A DNA stretch of 61,835 nt from Chlorobium ferrooxidans DSM 13031 (GTDB taxonomy: Bacteria > Bacteroidota > Chlorobiia > Chlorobiales > Chlorobiaceae). Location: contig NZ_AASE01000016.1 in NCBI RefSeq assembly GCF_000168715.1, positions 1-61,835 of the forward strand. The letters run 5' to 3'. Shown one piece after another: positions 10,083-17,693 of this stretch. The translations under genes were made by a program, and so were the position numbers. How positions within the stretch are numbered: position 1 is the first letter of the stretch; each line of letters starts with the position of its first letter. The notes under the pieces were generated by a model, which saw nothing but the letters and a program-made list of their open reading frames with translations, had not been told where the DNA came from and did not search any database.

Positions 10083-11156
10083 ATGCTTGATAAACTGCAA
10101 TCCATAAAAGAAAAACATCTCGATCTTGAACAGTTGCTGGCTGATCCGAATGCTGCAACTGATCAGGCCCGATTCAGAAAACTCAACAAGGAGTACAGCG
10201 ACCTCCGGGAGATCGTGCAGGCCTATGATGCCTACGGCCAGGCAAAAACAGAGCTTGATCAATCGAAAAAGCTGCTCGACAGCGAAAGCGATCCGGAGAT
10301 GCGGGAGCTTGTCCAGGCGGAAATCAGCGAACTCCAGAAAAAACTGCCGGAACTTGAGCAGCATCTGAAGGTTCTGCTTCTGCCGAAGGATGAAGCAGAT
10401 TCACGTAACGTTATCGTCGAAATCAGGGCCGGTACCGGTGGTGAGGAGGCTGCACTGTTTGCGGCTGATATCCTGAGAATGTATCAGCGCTATGCCGAAA
10501 AACAGGGTTGGAAATGTGAGGTGCTGCACTACAATGAAAGCTCCATGCCGGGAGGATTCCGCGAAATCACGCTCGAAGTGAGCGGCCACGATGTCTACGG
10601 CACCATGAAATACGAAAGCGGAGTGCACCGGGTGCAGCGCGTCCCCGACACGGAGACGCAGGGGCGTATCCATACCTCGGCCGTTAGCGTTGCTGTACTG
10701 CCGGAGGCCGAAGAGGTCGATGTAGAGATCCGAAGGGAGGATCTCCGTTTCGATACCTACAGAAGCGGGGGGAAAGGAGGTCAGAACGTCAACAAGGTGG
10801 AGACCGCAGTCCGGATCACGCATATGCCGACCGGTATTGTCTCTGCCTGCCAGGAGGAGCGCTCCCAGCTCCAGAACAAGGAGCGGGCCATGAAAATGCT
10901 CCGCACGAAACTCTACGACATCCTGCTTGCCGAGCAGGTACAGCAACGGGCCGACCTTCGCCGCTCAATGGTCACAACCGGTGACCGAAGCGCCAAGATC
11001 CGCACCTACAACTATCCTCAATCACGTGTAACCGATCACCGGATAGGATTTACCAGCCATGCGCTTCCGCAGATTCTGCAGGGTGAAATTCAGGACATTA
11101 TCGATGCCCTCAAAATGCATGACCAGGCCGAACGACTGAAAGCTGAACTCCTCTGA
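10083..11156 (+). CDS. prfA: Peptide chain release factor 1
   Basis: 357 residues. RF1 reads UAA and UAG and triggers peptide release. The catalytic GGQ lies in [14 protein letters not shown] at about residues 230-243. The codon-recognition tripeptide position, within [18 protein letters not shown], reads PDT where RF1 usually has PAT or PVT; RF2 would have SPF, so this is RF1. No RF2-type internal frameshift is present. It starts 18 bp after rseP on the same strand. Confidence 0.96.
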   Translation: MLDKLQSIKEKHLDLEQLLADPNAATDQARFRKLNKEYSDLREIVQAYDAYGQAKTELDQSKKLLDSESDPEMRELVQAEISELQKKLPELEQHLKVLLLPKDEADSRNVIVEIRAGTGGEEAALFAADILRMYQRYAEKQGWKCEVLHYNESSMPGGFREITLEVSGHDVYGTMKYESGVHRVQRVPDTETQGRIHTSAVSVAVLPEAEEVDVEIRREDLRFDTYRSGGKGGQNVNKVETAVRITHMPTGIVSACQEERSQLQNKERAMKMLRTKLYDILLAEQVQQRADLRRSMVTTGDRSAKIRTYNYPQSRVTDHRIGFTSHALPQILQGEIQDIIDALKMHDQAERLKAELL

Positions 11157-11274
11157 GCAATCAGCAATGCAGCGAATATAGATTTTCATCTCAACTGTTT
11201 GTATTTTTCCGGATGCTTCCCGGCAGCAACAGCAGCAGCACTCTGAACCAAACAAAACCTGTGGGACTCTGACA

Positions 11275-11886
11275 ATGGAAATGGATGCAACTGGAATCAG
11301 CAAAGGCAACTGGATTTTTTACGGGGATTTTGACCGGACAGCCACCTATCTTTCCGACCAGAAAAAAATACTCGGCTTCAACCCTTTCTGCCACAGCGTT
11401 GAGCATACCGATATTGAAAATGTCTACCGATGGCATTTCCGTGTTACCGACCCCCAGAACAACCCCTTCGATGTCATCTTTTATGTCGAACAGACCGATG
11501 AACTGCTCGTAGAGCTTCCGGACAATATGGAGTGCACTGACCCGGACAATCTGACCGATGAAGTGATCTCGCGCTATACGGTCGGAAGAAAGGTCCGCTG
11601 GAAGCACTACCCTATGCCGAAGCAGGCTGATGATCCCGAGAACTACCTCTTCGTGGGCAAAGCTTCCGGAATGCTTGATATGCATCGCCAGGAGGGCAAT
11701 AAAACCAGAGTTCACTTTGAATTGAAGATTGATGTCCGCTTTCTGCTCTACCCTGCATTCCGGATCATCCCGAAAAAAATCACCCGCTCCATGATCAACG
11801 CAGGAATGTCCATGATTATGCAGACCTCCACAAACCGGATATTCAGCGCCATATCAAAAGACTTTGTAAAAATCGTGCATCTATAA
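11275..11886 (+). CDS. Conserved protein with a START/SRPBCC-like look, function unknown
   Basis: 203 residues, no signal peptide and no clear membrane helix. I do not recognise a characterised homologue. The pattern of an N-terminal strand, a helix near residues 22-32, then alternating strands ending in a long amphipathic C-terminal helix (about 165-200) is that of SRPBCC/START-like lipid- or pigment-binding folds; phototroph proteins of the DUF1997 type share this build, but this link is only an impression from the sequence. An alternative start two codons in (11281) is possible. It is followed 15 bp on by the nitroreductase gene and is probably cotranscribed with it. Confidence 0.7.
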   Translation: MEMDATGISKGNWIFYGDFDRTATYLSDQKKILGFNPFCHSVEHTDIENVYRWHFRVTDPQNNPFDVIFYVEQTDELLVELPDNMECTDPDNLTDEVISRYTVGRKVRWKHYPMPKQADDPENYLFVGKASGMLDMHRQEGNKTRVHFELKIDVRFLLYPAFRIIPKKITRSMINAGMSMIMQTSTNRIFSAISKDFVKIVHL

Positions 11887-11901
11887 GGAGGAGAACGGCC
11901 A

Positions 11902-12417
11902 ATGGACTTTTATGACCTCGTTACCCGGCGCAGCAGTATCCGAAGCTTTGACGGCAATAAAGCCATTCCCGAAGAGGTACTCCGCAGAATTCTCAACGCC
12001 GGAAGAGTGGCTCCCTCGGCTAAAAACCTTCAGCCTTGGCGCTTTCTTGTGGTAAGATCACCGGAACTGCTTAAAAAAATCTACCCGGCCTATCCCCGCG
12101 ACTGGATCCAGAGCGCCCCCGCACTGCTCATTGTTACCGGCAGGCGCGATCAGGCATGGGTGCGCAGCAGGGACGGTTACAACTCCCTCGAAACCGATCT
12201 CACCATTGCGATGGATCACCTGATCCTTGCCGCCGCATGGGAAGGTATCGGCACCTGCTGGATTGCCGCCTTTGACCCCGAAATCCTTCATGACGCGCTC
12301 CAGCTGGATGCAAGTGACGAGATCTTTGCCTTCACCCCACTCGGCTACCCCGCACCGGATACGGCACCCATGCCGAAAAACCGCAAAGCGCTGGACGAGA
12401 TTGTTGAGTTTCTTTGA
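11902..12417 (+). CDS. Nitroreductase-family flavoprotein
   Basis: 171 residues, short for the family, which is common for the single-domain members. The FMN-binding N-terminus RRSSIRSFDGNKAIP, the VAPSAKNLQPWRF segment near residue 35-47 and the C-terminal GIGTCWIAAFDPE region near 113-125 are all present. The start ATG has a strong AAGGAGGAG upstream. Members reduce nitro groups, quinones or flavins with NAD(P)H; the natural substrate cannot be told. Confidence 0.9.
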   Translation: MDFYDLVTRRSSIRSFDGNKAIPEEVLRRILNAGRVAPSAKNLQPWRFLVVRSPELLKKIYPAYPRDWIQSAPALLIVTGRRDQAWVRSRDGYNSLETDLTIAMDHLILAAAWEGIGTCWIAAFDPEILHDALQLDASDEIFAFTPLGYPAPDTAPMPKNRKALDEIVEFL

Positions 12418-12474
12418 AAAATTGCCTGAAACTATCAGCACAACTCTTCAATCGACTCTTCATCTTCCATAACG

Positions 12475-12510
12475 CCTATAGGTACTATAAGTCCCATAAG
12501 ACCTATAGAC
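12475..12510. repeat. Period-9 tandem repeat, four units
   Basis: Four degenerate 9-bp units read CCTATAGGT, ACTATAAGT, CCCATAAGA, CCTATAGAC. The array overlaps the last codon and stop of the CPBP protease gene (stop at 12503-12505) and lies between two convergent genes. Arrays of the same period lie at 21645-21689 and 23016-23051. Confidence 0.75.
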
Positions 12511-13366
12511 GCTCTCCCTTTCCCTTTCTGAACCGGTACAGACCAAACCCTACAGCGCAGTTCAGCACAATGCTGACAATGGAGCCCGGAGCCGGCGATA
12601 CAACAATATCCGCACCGGGAGCTATACGGATAAAGTCATGAAGCAGCAGCGGGTTTCCGACCGCGTTGCTGACCGTATGCAGAAGCAGCAAAGGCCATAC
12701 TGAGCCGGTCAAGAGCCTGATCTCCCCGTAAACCAGTGACATGGCGATAACCCCGGCAAAGAGCATGAAAAAAAAGAGCATTGGCCCCTGTGAGCTATAG
12801 GCCGTAAAGGAGGCCCGGTCCAGAAAGAAGAGGTAGTAGGGAATATGCCATGCCGCCCAGACCACGCCCACCAGAAGATGCCCGGCCAGATCATGCACTC
12901 CCAGCGAAGAGAGCCTCGGAGCGAGATAGCCGCGCCAGGCAAACTCCTCAAAAATATTCTTGACAAATGAAGGGGCGAGAGTAACCAGAAAAAGATGCAG
13001 GAAAACAGCTGCTCCGGCTGAAGAAAGATCCGGTAACGTGGTCAGCCCGGTAACCATACCGATACAGAGAATAAGTGCAGCAGAAAGGGGAAACAGCACA
13101 AGAGCCAGAAAATACCATACAGCTCGCTGCTTCAGCTCCGGCCAGAAACCGAAATCCTTCCAGCCGTCACCGCCAAACCTTCGCAGAAGCAGTGCGGTCA
13201 AAAGCGGAGCAGCAATCCAGAGGAGCTGGCCCACCCCTTCCGACCCTACGGGAGTTCCCGATACCACATTCAGCCCCCGGCCGATCCACCCGATTGATAG
13301 TGCGATAAATGCAAAAATCCACAGATTGCGGATTGTGGATCTCTTGCTTTGCCTGCCGGTATTCAT
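12503..13366 (-). CDS. CPBP-family intramembrane metalloprotease (CAAX-protease-like)
   Basis: 287 residues with about seven or eight hydrophobic segments. Motif 1 EEFAWRG (Glu-Glu-x-x-x-Arg, near residue 165) and motif 2 WAAWHIPYYLF (catalytic His, near 190-202) are intact, so it should be active. Bacterial members act in bacteriocin immunity, protein secretion or other membrane proteolysis; targets are usually unknown. It lies 2.5 kb from a RiPP-like locus on the same strand, but three unrelated genes lie between, so a role as peptide protease is speculation. Confidence 0.88.
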   Translation of the reverse strand: MNTGRQSKRSTIRNLWIFAFIALSIGWIGRGLNVVSGTPVGSEGVGQLLWIAAPLLTALLLRRFGGDGWKDFGFWPELKQRAVWYFLALVLFPLSAALILCIGMVTGLTTLPDLSSAGAAVFLHLFLVTLAPSFVKNIFEEFAWRGYLAPRLSSLGVHDLAGHLLVGVVWAAWHIPYYLFFLDRASFTAYSSQGPMLFFFMLFAGVIAMSLVYGEIRLLTGSVWPLLLLHTVSNAVGNPLLLHDFIRIAPGADIVVSPAPGSIVSIVLNCAVGFGLYRFRKGKGERL

Positions 13367-13391
13367 GTTTCAGATTTTGAAGGCAAAAAGG

Positions 13392-13877
13392 TTAAGCGTC
13401 CGGAGCTCCTGCGTTCGAAATGGCTATCCATATCTCGACATCTCCCGAACCGGTGCGGGTATCGAATCGCTGATCATAAACCTCAAAATCGGGCTTATTC
13501 GCCGACCGGTAACCACCGTTCGGAAACCATTCGTGCAGGATGCGCTCCCAGGTTGTCCTGATGGTCGAAATTTGACCGCTATGGCCGAAAACAGCATACT
13601 CCTCTTCCAGAATGCGCATTCTGCCAAGTTCAGAAGGAAGTCCGGCAAACGAGTCAACCTCGACACCGCACAGATATTCGATGCCGCCGGCATCATGACC
13701 GCACATCACCCCGTAAAATGCTGAACCGGTTTGACCGGGTATCCGCCCAAGAGCGCGGAACGCCTCCCACTGTTCAGGGATGCTCCGTGAAGATTCCGTG
13801 TAAAGGTGATAGCACCTCAACCCGCCAAGAAGCATCGGGCGACCATGCGCAAAACGGATGGGCTTAATCTTCGGCAT
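13392..13877 (-). CDS. GyrI-like / AraC effector-binding-domain protein
   Basis: 161 residues from the ATG at 13877 (a TTG-GTG pair just upstream could extend it by two). A stand-alone small-molecule-binding domain of the SHS2-like GyrI type: FYGVMCGHD near 55, YLCGVEVDSFAGLP near 70, the alternating YAVFGHSGQISTIRTTWERI block and the C-terminal DFEVYDQRF followed by DVEIWIAI, all typical of the effector-binding half of AraC-type regulators. No DNA-binding domain is present. Family members bind or hydrolyse small cyclic ligands or act as gyrase inhibitors; no specific role can be assigned. Confidence 0.85.
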   Translation of the reverse strand: MPKIKPIRFAHGRPMLLGGLRCYHLYTESSRSIPEQWEAFRALGRIPGQTGSAFYGVMCGHDAGGIEYLCGVEVDSFAGLPSELGRMRILEEEYAVFGHSGQISTIRTTWERILHEWFPNGGYRSANKPDFEVYDQRFDTRTGSGDVEIWIAISNAGAPDA

Positions 13878-13931
13878 CACCAATATCCTGTGGCGCGTTT
13901 ATTAGTGATGCCGATACATGTATTAACATAA

Positions 13932-14378
13932 TCATTCAATGATTACTCCCTCATGGGCCAGCTCGATACTCTCGATCGCAACTTCGTTTCCTGTGGCCTT
14001 AAGGCCGGGGGATGAGATCTTCACCGGCCATGCGTTGCTCATCTTCCAGACCATAACCGGCTCTCCCTGCTCATCAAGCAAGGTGATGGTGACTGCTTTA
14101 CGCTTGATCGTGTTCGTTTTGCTATCATCAAACCAGCTCAAAAGGCTGCGCTTACCCCTGAATACCCCGTTTTTCAGGATCACATGACCTCGACGGATAC
14201 CGGGCATCTTGATCGTGGCAAAGGTGGATGTGATGGGAGGTTTTTCGCCCTGCCTGTATGCGATGGGCTCTGCCTCCATGTCAAGGCCGGTGACCTCCTG
14301 AAAGGAAAGATTTACAGCATCAAACGTCACCAGAAAGTTAAATCCATTGTACGAATGCCTTGAACTGTCATCTGCCAT
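13932..14378 (-). CDS. Lone phage-tail tube protein (T4 gp19 / eCIS tube type)
   Basis: 148 residues. The sequence has the hallmarks of the T4 gp19-like tail tube family (TIGR02241 type): an early YNGFNFLVTFD strand, FQEVTGLDMEAEPIAYRQG near residues 27-45, KMPGIRRGHVILKNGVFRG in the middle and the C-terminal WKMSNAWPVKISSPGLKATGNEVAIESIELAHEG block. These proteins form the inner tube of contractile phage tails and extracellular contractile injection systems. No sheath, baseplate, spike, AAA+ or portal genes are found in this window, so it is an orphan. It starts 83 bp after the SIR2 gene stop on the same strand. Confidence 0.88.
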   Translation of the reverse strand: MADDSSRHSYNGFNFLVTFDAVNLSFQEVTGLDMEAEPIAYRQGEKPPITSTFATIKMPGIRRGHVILKNGVFRGKRSLLSWFDDSKTNTIKRKAVTITLLDEQGEPVMVWKMSNAWPVKISSPGLKATGNEVAIESIELAHEGVIIE

Positions 14379-14460
14379 AGTGTTGCTAAATCAATACTTT
14401 AAATATCTACCAACTTATTCAGGCGTGTTTCAAATTCTAATTCGTTGACCATTGATAGAA

Positions 14461-15546
14461 TTAATAAGGCGGAAACATACTGTTAACTGCATCTAATACT
14501 CTAAGCGAACTATTCTGATCAAATCCTGAATTGATATGTATAGTATTATGTGTAGGATGAGAAAAACCGAGTTTAATTTTCTCTATTGGATCAATAACAA
14601 TAACGGGTGCATCATCTCTAATATATCTGTCACATAAATCGTTGATATACTCATCTCGAAATGCAAACCCTATGAAAACAATTGCAATACTCCGTTCAAG
14701 TGACTTTGCGAAATGTGCGTGAAATGCCTGAAACAATGCTTCATCAGGTCGTCCTTTGAAGCCCGGATAAATAATAGCGTGCTTATTGTGACTACCCTTA
14801 TAGAAAGGATCACCAATATGAATTTTCTTCCCATTTCGGGACCAGTTTACCGATCCATGCAGTTTAGTTAATAGATTATTATTTGATTCTTTAGCCCATA
14901 GATCTGTGTCCAGCGTTCTATTGATTTTACCTCGCCATCCCGTATCAATATTTCTTAAATCGCTCTTATTCAGCTTTGAAAGAGCAGTCTCAATTATCAA
15001 ATCATAATTAGTCGTAACAATCTCTATATTTTCTATATTTTCATCAAATGTCAGAAGTCGCTCAAGAAATGGTATCCACGTTTTTTCAAGTCGGATACTA
15101 TTTGGTTCTTCTGAATAAAATCTATAAACTTGTTCATTAATGCTATCCATAAGCTCACGGATCATGCTTAAAGCCGCGTTAGATTGGCTTTTAAATAACT
15201 GCAGATTATGATTTTCCATCTTGGTTATTTTGGATAACCTATGGTCGGTTAACATCCATCCTGGCAATTTTCCTTGGTCACATGCCACAGAACAAAACTT
15301 ATCGAACTCTTGAAGATGCCAAAGGACCTGTTCAATGTCAATACTCACTGTTTCGTTCTGATTTTTCAGGAAATTGAGCAATTCATTAAACAATAAGTTC
15401 TCCTTGATCTCTATTGGCAACTGCTCAAAGAACTCAACCGTTGTCGGATATATTTTTGGATCAACCGCTTTTGAAGCACCTGCACCGGCAAAAACAACTA
15501 CAGTTCTATCATTCATATCATCTGAAGTAAATTCATTTTTTTTCAT
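14461..15546 (-). CDS. SIR2-like domain protein, candidate NAD-depleting defence effector
   Basis: 361 residues. An N-terminal NAD-binding FAGAGASK motif (near residues 19-26), TTNYDLIIE near 200, LHGSVNWSR near 230 and FIGFAFRDEYIND near 300 are the conserved stations of SIR2-like proteins. The Cys cluster of zinc-binding protein deacetylase sirtuins is not seen, so this belongs with the prokaryotic SIR2-like group, many members of which degrade NAD in anti-phage defence. Base composition is far more AT-rich than neighbouring genes and the codon use differs, suggesting acquisition. It lacks the very large sensor domain of DSR proteins, and no HerA, Argonaute or Thoeris partner is adjacent; its upstream neighbour across a 340-bp gap is the radical SAM gene. 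Confidence 0.85.
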   Translation of the reverse strand: MKKNEFTSDDMNDRTVVVFAGAGASKAVDPKIYPTTVEFFEQLPIEIKENLLFNELLNFLKNQNETVSIDIEQVLWHLQEFDKFCSVACDQGKLPGWMLTDHRLSKITKMENHNLQLFKSQSNAALSMIRELMDSINEQVYRFYSEEPNSIRLEKTWIPFLERLLTFDENIENIEIVTTNYDLIIETALSKLNKSDLRNIDTGWRGKINRTLDTDLWAKESNNNLLTKLHGSVNWSRNGKKIHIGDPFYKGSHNKHAIIYPGFKGRPDEALFQAFHAHFAKSLERSIAIVFIGFAFRDEYINDLCDRYIRDDAPVIVIDPIEKIKLGFSHPTHNTIHINSGFDQNSSLRVLDAVNSMFPPY

Positions 15547-15890
15547 AACATTATTATTTCTTTTAGAAGTCAGAAGCGAATAAACGCATCACAATTAAAT
15601 GTAATAAAAAGCAAAGGAAGCTGTGTTATATCGCAAGTAAACCTTAGCGTATTTCTTGGGGAATTTATTGGATTTTTGTAACCCGTCCTAAGCAGGACCG
15701 CTTCTCGTAGAAAAAATTATCAGCCGCTATGAACTGTTACGATGGTTAGGCATATAATAGAAACGAATACACCCTTAACGATCAGGAGACATGCTGGTAG
15801 CGGAGACTGTACTCATAACGGTTTATCTGAAGATGGATTTCAGAAAAAAGGATCTCTCTGCCCCGCATGGCCAAAACCTGGATGCATCCG
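15547..15890. other. Intergenic region between SIR2 and radical SAM genes
   Basis: 344 bp. The left part is AT-rich like the SIR2 gene and probably holds its promoter. A small inverted repeat, GTCCT with AGGAC around a four-base loop, lies near 15687-15700. Short open frames on both strands have no recognisable product. I see no RNA gene or insertion sequence. Confidence 0.5.
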
Positions 15891-17093
15891 TCACCTGCCA
15901 AAAAGCCGGTCATGGAGCGGGCGGGTAAACTGTTCAATAAATAGGGCGGTATCGATCTGCCGCTGAAGCAGCGCGATCTCCTCTTCACCAAGAGAGAGCA
16001 TCTCACCTGTTTTTTTTATCCGGCACACATCATTAAAAAGCAGCAACGCTGACGCCCGGAGCTGAAGCTGAAGAAATTCGCAGTGATAGGTGGTTTTATG
16101 GTTTGCGTCGCCATAGTGCTCAAAATTATAGGCGCGGCATTCAGGACAAAGCGGCAGAAGCGGACAGGCTGCGCATGTTTCGGGCTTCAGTTTCTTGCGT
16201 GAAAGATCAAAAAAAGCCTCCGATCCGTCCCGGGAAAAAGGGATTGCCCGTTCACAGGTGTATTGCTTGCCATCGGTACCGATGGTTGCCATATTTTTAC
16301 CGATACCGCACAGATAGGATTCAAGGAAGTGGTAGTTTTCAGGAAGCGGCAGGCTTGCCTCAAGCGGAATAAGAAGTGTTGTTCGTGGAATGGCCGGATT
16401 GTCGGAATAGTAACGCACCAGCGTGTCAAGCTCCCTGCCGAAGGATTGCAGATATGCGTGACGGCTTGCCTCACCACCCCATACATCCTCAAAAACCAGG
16501 TTCGCCTGGCAAGTGAATCCCAGATTATCAAGAAACATGATCCCTTCTGCACAATGCCGAATAGAGGCGGGTCCGATGGTCATTTTCACAGGAACCCCGT
16601 AACGCTTTATAAACTCAAGATGCGGTTCAAGCAGAGCATAGGAATCAGAACGGTTGGCGTTATGCATCTCCGGTGTGCCGTCAAGACTTACAGCAAGCGA
16701 GACATCGGGGTTTTCAAGCAGCCAGTTCCTGATATCCTCATTCAGGAGGGTCCCGTTGGTTGTAATACCGAAAACAAGCTTTGAGGGATCCCGTGCTGTT
16801 TTGAGCCAGTAGGCACGGGCGGTCTTGGTGAGTTGTTTGATCTTCTCAAACTCAAGCAGCGGTTCTCCACCGAAAAACCGTATCGACGTATCGGTCGAAG
16901 GATCGATGCCGTCAATGATGGCAAAAAGAGTCTCCAATGCCCTTTCGACATCAAGATCACCGCCCTCACGACCCTTCTTCTGATAGCAATAGGCGCACTT
17001 GAGGTTGCAGCGCTCTGTCATGATAATGTGAACAAGAAAACGGCGTTCCTCTTGCTGCACTTTAAGCCATGTAGAATTACTCAGTGCGGCCAT
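15891..17093 (-). CDS. Radical SAM/SPASM peptide-maturase-like enzyme
   Basis: About 400 residues from the ATG at 17093; upstream in-frame starts would run back through the preceding small gene and read as low-quality Arg-rich sequence, so they were rejected. The radical SAM cluster motif is C29-x3-C33-x2-C36 in MTERCNLKCAYC; FFGGEPLLEF supplies the GGE SAM-binding motif. The C-terminal SPASM domain has Cys in LCGIG, YTCER, then a CX2CX5CX2C block and a final YHCEF, the pattern that binds two auxiliary 4Fe-4S clusters. SPASM enzymes most often crosslink or epimerise ribosomal peptides or activate sulfatases. The gene begins 40 bp after the small cysteine-ended gene, no sulfatase is near, and no separate leader-binding (PqqD-like) domain is visible, so a peptide substrate next door is the simplest reading. 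Confidence 0.9.
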   Translation of the reverse strand: MAALSNSTWLKVQQEERRFLVHIIMTERCNLKCAYCYQKKGREGGDLDVERALETLFAIIDGIDPSTDTSIRFFGGEPLLEFEKIKQLTKTARAYWLKTARDPSKLVFGITTNGTLLNEDIRNWLLENPDVSLAVSLDGTPEMHNANRSDSYALLEPHLEFIKRYGVPVKMTIGPASIRHCAEGIMFLDNLGFTCQANLVFEDVWGGEASRHAYLQSFGRELDTLVRYYSDNPAIPRTTLLIPLEASLPLPENYHFLESYLCGIGKNMATIGTDGKQYTCERAIPFSRDGSEAFFDLSRKKLKPETCAACPLLPLCPECRAYNFEHYGDANHKTTYHCEFLQLQLRASALLLFNDVCRIKKTGEMLSLGEEEIALLQRQIDTALFIEQFTRPLHDRLFGR

Positions 17094-17133
17094 CAGCTGT
17101 CCCGGTGATCGGAATCTATGGGAAACAGCAAAC

Positions 17134-17367
17134 CTATCGCCCGCTACCCGCGGTGCACCATCCACATGAAGCACTCCCCGGACCCTGAATCGGCCATGTT
17201 GGAACCTTTTGCAGACCAAGCTCTGCTTTTATACCCCTCACCCTATCAAGTACATCCTGATCAGCGGAAAGTGTCGATTCAAGTTCAAGCGATTCGGCAT
17301 GAATTTCCTTAAGTTCGGCAAATACCTTTTCTGCTTTCGCCTGCAGTTCTTCTGCACGTTTATTCAT
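17134..17367 (-). CDS. Putative RiPP precursor peptide with C-terminal Cys-Gly-Trp-Cys core
   Basis: 77 residues. The start ATG at 17367 has a near-perfect Shine-Dalgarno AGGAGGT with five-base spacing, far better than most genes here. Residues 1-55 are Glu/Lys/Ala/Leu-rich and predicted helical, like a leader peptide; a short KVPTWPIQ stretch leads into the core GPGSASCGWCTAGSGR, with C68, W70 and C71 set in Gly/Ser. It has its own promoter and 5' hairpin upstream and is followed by a radical SAM/SPASM gene 40 bp on. I do not recognise the family. A thioether, Trp or other carbon crosslink made by the neighbouring enzyme is an inference. No exporter or dedicated protease adjoins it. Confidence 0.78.
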   Translation of the reverse strand: MNKRAEELQAKAEKVFAELKEIHAESLELESTLSADQDVLDRVRGIKAELGLQKVPTWPIQGPGSASCGWCTAGSGR

Positions 17368-17414
17368 ACAGCACCTCCTGCGGTTATAAGAAGTTTGATT
17401 GCGGTACAGAACAC

Positions 17415-17437
17415 CTATGCGCCGAAGCTGCGCATAG
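17415..17437 (-). promoter_or_regulatory. 5'-UTR hairpin of the precursor-peptide transcript
   Basis: Perfect 8-bp arms CTATGCGC (17415-17422) and GCGCATAG (17430-17437) with a seven-base loop. It lies just downstream of the predicted -10 box, so it would be at the extreme 5' end of the mRNA, about 48 bases ahead of the Shine-Dalgarno. It may stabilise the transcript or be an operator. Confidence 0.6.
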
Positions 17438-17441
17438 CTTA

Positions 17442-17470
17442 AGTATACCATATCCGGCACTTATGAACAA
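17442..17470 (-). promoter_or_regulatory. Predicted sigma-70-type promoter of the precursor-peptide gene
   Basis: Minus strand -35 TTGTTC (complement of 17465-17470) and -10 TATACT (complement of 17442-17447) are separated by exactly 17 bases. The match is 4/6 and 5/6 to the consensus. The expected start site gives a leader of about 65-70 bases before the ATG at 17367. Confidence 0.65.
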
Positions 17471-17693
17471 ATACGGCCCATTCAAAACCGGGAGGACACG
17501 TCATAAGACCAGGCAATATCCCGGAGAAGGTCTTCGGCATGCTCCGCCATAAATGAAAAGCGCTTTTTCAGGATTTGACACCAGAAGAACATCTCCACAT
17601 TGCTGCATTTCAGAAGCCATCATGATTTTCTCTTTTCCATCTCTTCAGAACGAAAAATTTCTGATCTTCGATGATAATCCGTAAGTTTGCTGC

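Noticed and set aside
12503..13366. CPBP protease as the processing protease of the RiPP
   Set aside because: Three unrelated genes lie between and no co-occurrence can be shown from this window.
15742..15966. 74-codon plus-strand open frame
   Set aside because: Overlaps the radical SAM 3' end antisense, no homology, no start signal.
17093..17219. Longer N-terminus for the radical SAM enzyme
   Set aside because: The extension overlaps the precursor gene in another frame and is an Arg/Gly-rich, unconserved-looking stretch; the ATG at 17093 fits the usual short lead before the CxxxCxxC motif.
17460..17693. Short open frames on the minus strand upstream of the precursor promoter (for example a 22- to 40-codon frame near 17500-17630)
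   Set aside because: No Shine-Dalgarno, no recognisable motif; a second peptide gene cannot be supported.
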